Positions 63,582-64,000 of a stretch of DNA of 64,000 nt are shown here, in pieces. Location of the stretch: the NCBI GenBank assembly GCA_016906335.1, contig JADEYG010000001.1, positions 992,001-1,056,000 on the forward strand, written 5' to 3'. The position numbers were made by a program, and so were the translations under genes. Below the pieces are notes generated by a model, which was not told the origin of the DNA, made no database searches, and saw only the letters and a list, made by a program, of their open reading frames with translations. How positions within the stretch are numbered: the first letter of the stretch is position 1; the number at the start of each line of letters is the position of its first letter. Source of the DNA: Novakomyces olei (taxonomy: Eukaryota; Ascomycota; Novakomycetes; Novakomycetales; Novakomycetaceae).

Positions 63582-64000
63582 CAAAAGGATTCATACAGAG
63601 ATCTTCGAGTCCCGCAGGAGCTCCTATCTTGTTCGTTAAAAAGAAGGATGGCTCATTGAGGTTATGCGTGGATTATAGAGGTTTGAATGCGATGACAGTT
63701 AAGAATCGTTACGCACTTCCGTTGATTTCGGAACTTGTCGATCGTGTTCGAAATTCGAAGATATTTACGAGATTGGATTTACGCGGAGCCTATAATTTGG
63801 TTCGTGTGAAGAAAGGAGATGAGTGGAAGACTGCGTTTAGGACGCGGTACGGACACTTCGAATATCAGGTGATGCCGTTCTGTTTGACCAACGCACCAGC
63901 CTCATTTCAGGCATTGGTGAACGATGTGTTGAGACCGTTCTTGGATCATTTTGTGGTTGTATATCTTGATGATATATTTATTTATTCAGAGTCAGAGGCG

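Larger units (their letters stand above)
39898..64000 (+). mobile_element. element F, chromovirus interrupted by E1, D and a solo LTR
   Basis: Plus-strand element starting with a 404-bp LTR (39898-40301) and running past the window edge. Parts: leader and gag start (from ATG at 40423), then E1, a capsid part (47601-47804), then D, the rest of gag with knuckle CYLCHKEGHKVYEC (61675 to about 62135), protease with MIDSGATSNFMD and the start of RT (to 62950), a solo D LTR, and RT continuing with [10 protein letters not shown] at the right edge. Each junction carries a matching 5-bp duplication, so the pieces belong to one element. It resembles D and E. It sits in the gag of G. Confidence 0.88.

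Noticed and set aside
1-64000. tRNA, rRNA or other structural RNA genes
   Set aside because: None recognised by eye; a covariance-model search would be needed to exclude small ones.

Overview
The window comes from a fungal nuclear genome, most likely an ascomycete. The evidence is short introns with good donors and, in one case, a TACTAAC branch site; a CFEM-domain GPI-type surface protein; and Ehd3-, uL4m-, mL38- and Bna1-like proteins. It has two halves. Positions 1 to about 10.8 kb are ordinary single-copy host DNA. From about 11.9 kb to the right edge the DNA is almost entirely LTR retrotransposons of the Ty3/Gypsy chromovirus kind, stacked inside one another.

Host part: ehd3 (mitochondrial 3-hydroxyisobutyryl-CoA hydrolase, four exons, minus), mrpl4/uL4m (plus), mrpl35/mL38 (minus), bna1 (3-hydroxyanthranilate 3,4-dioxygenase, four exons, plus), a CFEM surface protein (minus) and a long AT-hook/C2HC zinc-finger nuclear protein (minus). 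The first three encode mitochondrial proteins. In yeast Ehd3 is also a mitoribosome subunit (mS47), so this looks like a small mitoribosome neighbourhood.

Retroelement part, left to right: a graveyard of truncated pieces (11.9-22.7 kb: families A, C, D, H, J, K, L and one Ty1/Copia-like integrase scrap), then a nest. The outer element is G (minus, 3' LTR at 22752). It is interrupted by A (25243-31974), H (32706-38610) and F (from 39898, running off the window). F is interrupted by E1 (40696-47595), D (47805-61669) and a solo D LTR (62951-63581). D is itself interrupted by E2 (48484-55386). Six of these insertions (A, H, E1, D, E2 and the solo D LTR) have matching 5-bp target duplications, so the order of events can be read: G, then F, then D, then E2.

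The most interesting content is what the elements carry besides gag-pol. (1) Elements of the A/C/G group each have, between the chromodomain and the 3' LTR, a sense gene for a C2H2 zinc finger joined to a JmjC-like Fe(II)/2-oxoglutarate dioxygenase; its last codons form the polypurine tract. (2) Elements D, E1 and E2 carry, at the same place but in antisense, a gene with a Gal4-like six-cysteine cluster and a C-terminal coiled coil. (3) Family H has a roughly 220-230 codon frame upstream of gag that is conserved between two diverged copies, yet the whole leader contains no ATG in any frame. (4) Families A, D, E and F show complementarity between the leader just after the 5' LTR and the likely RNA 5' end, as in Tf1-type self-priming, and several LTRs are built as chains of hairpins. 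All functional statements about these accessory genes are inference from motifs.
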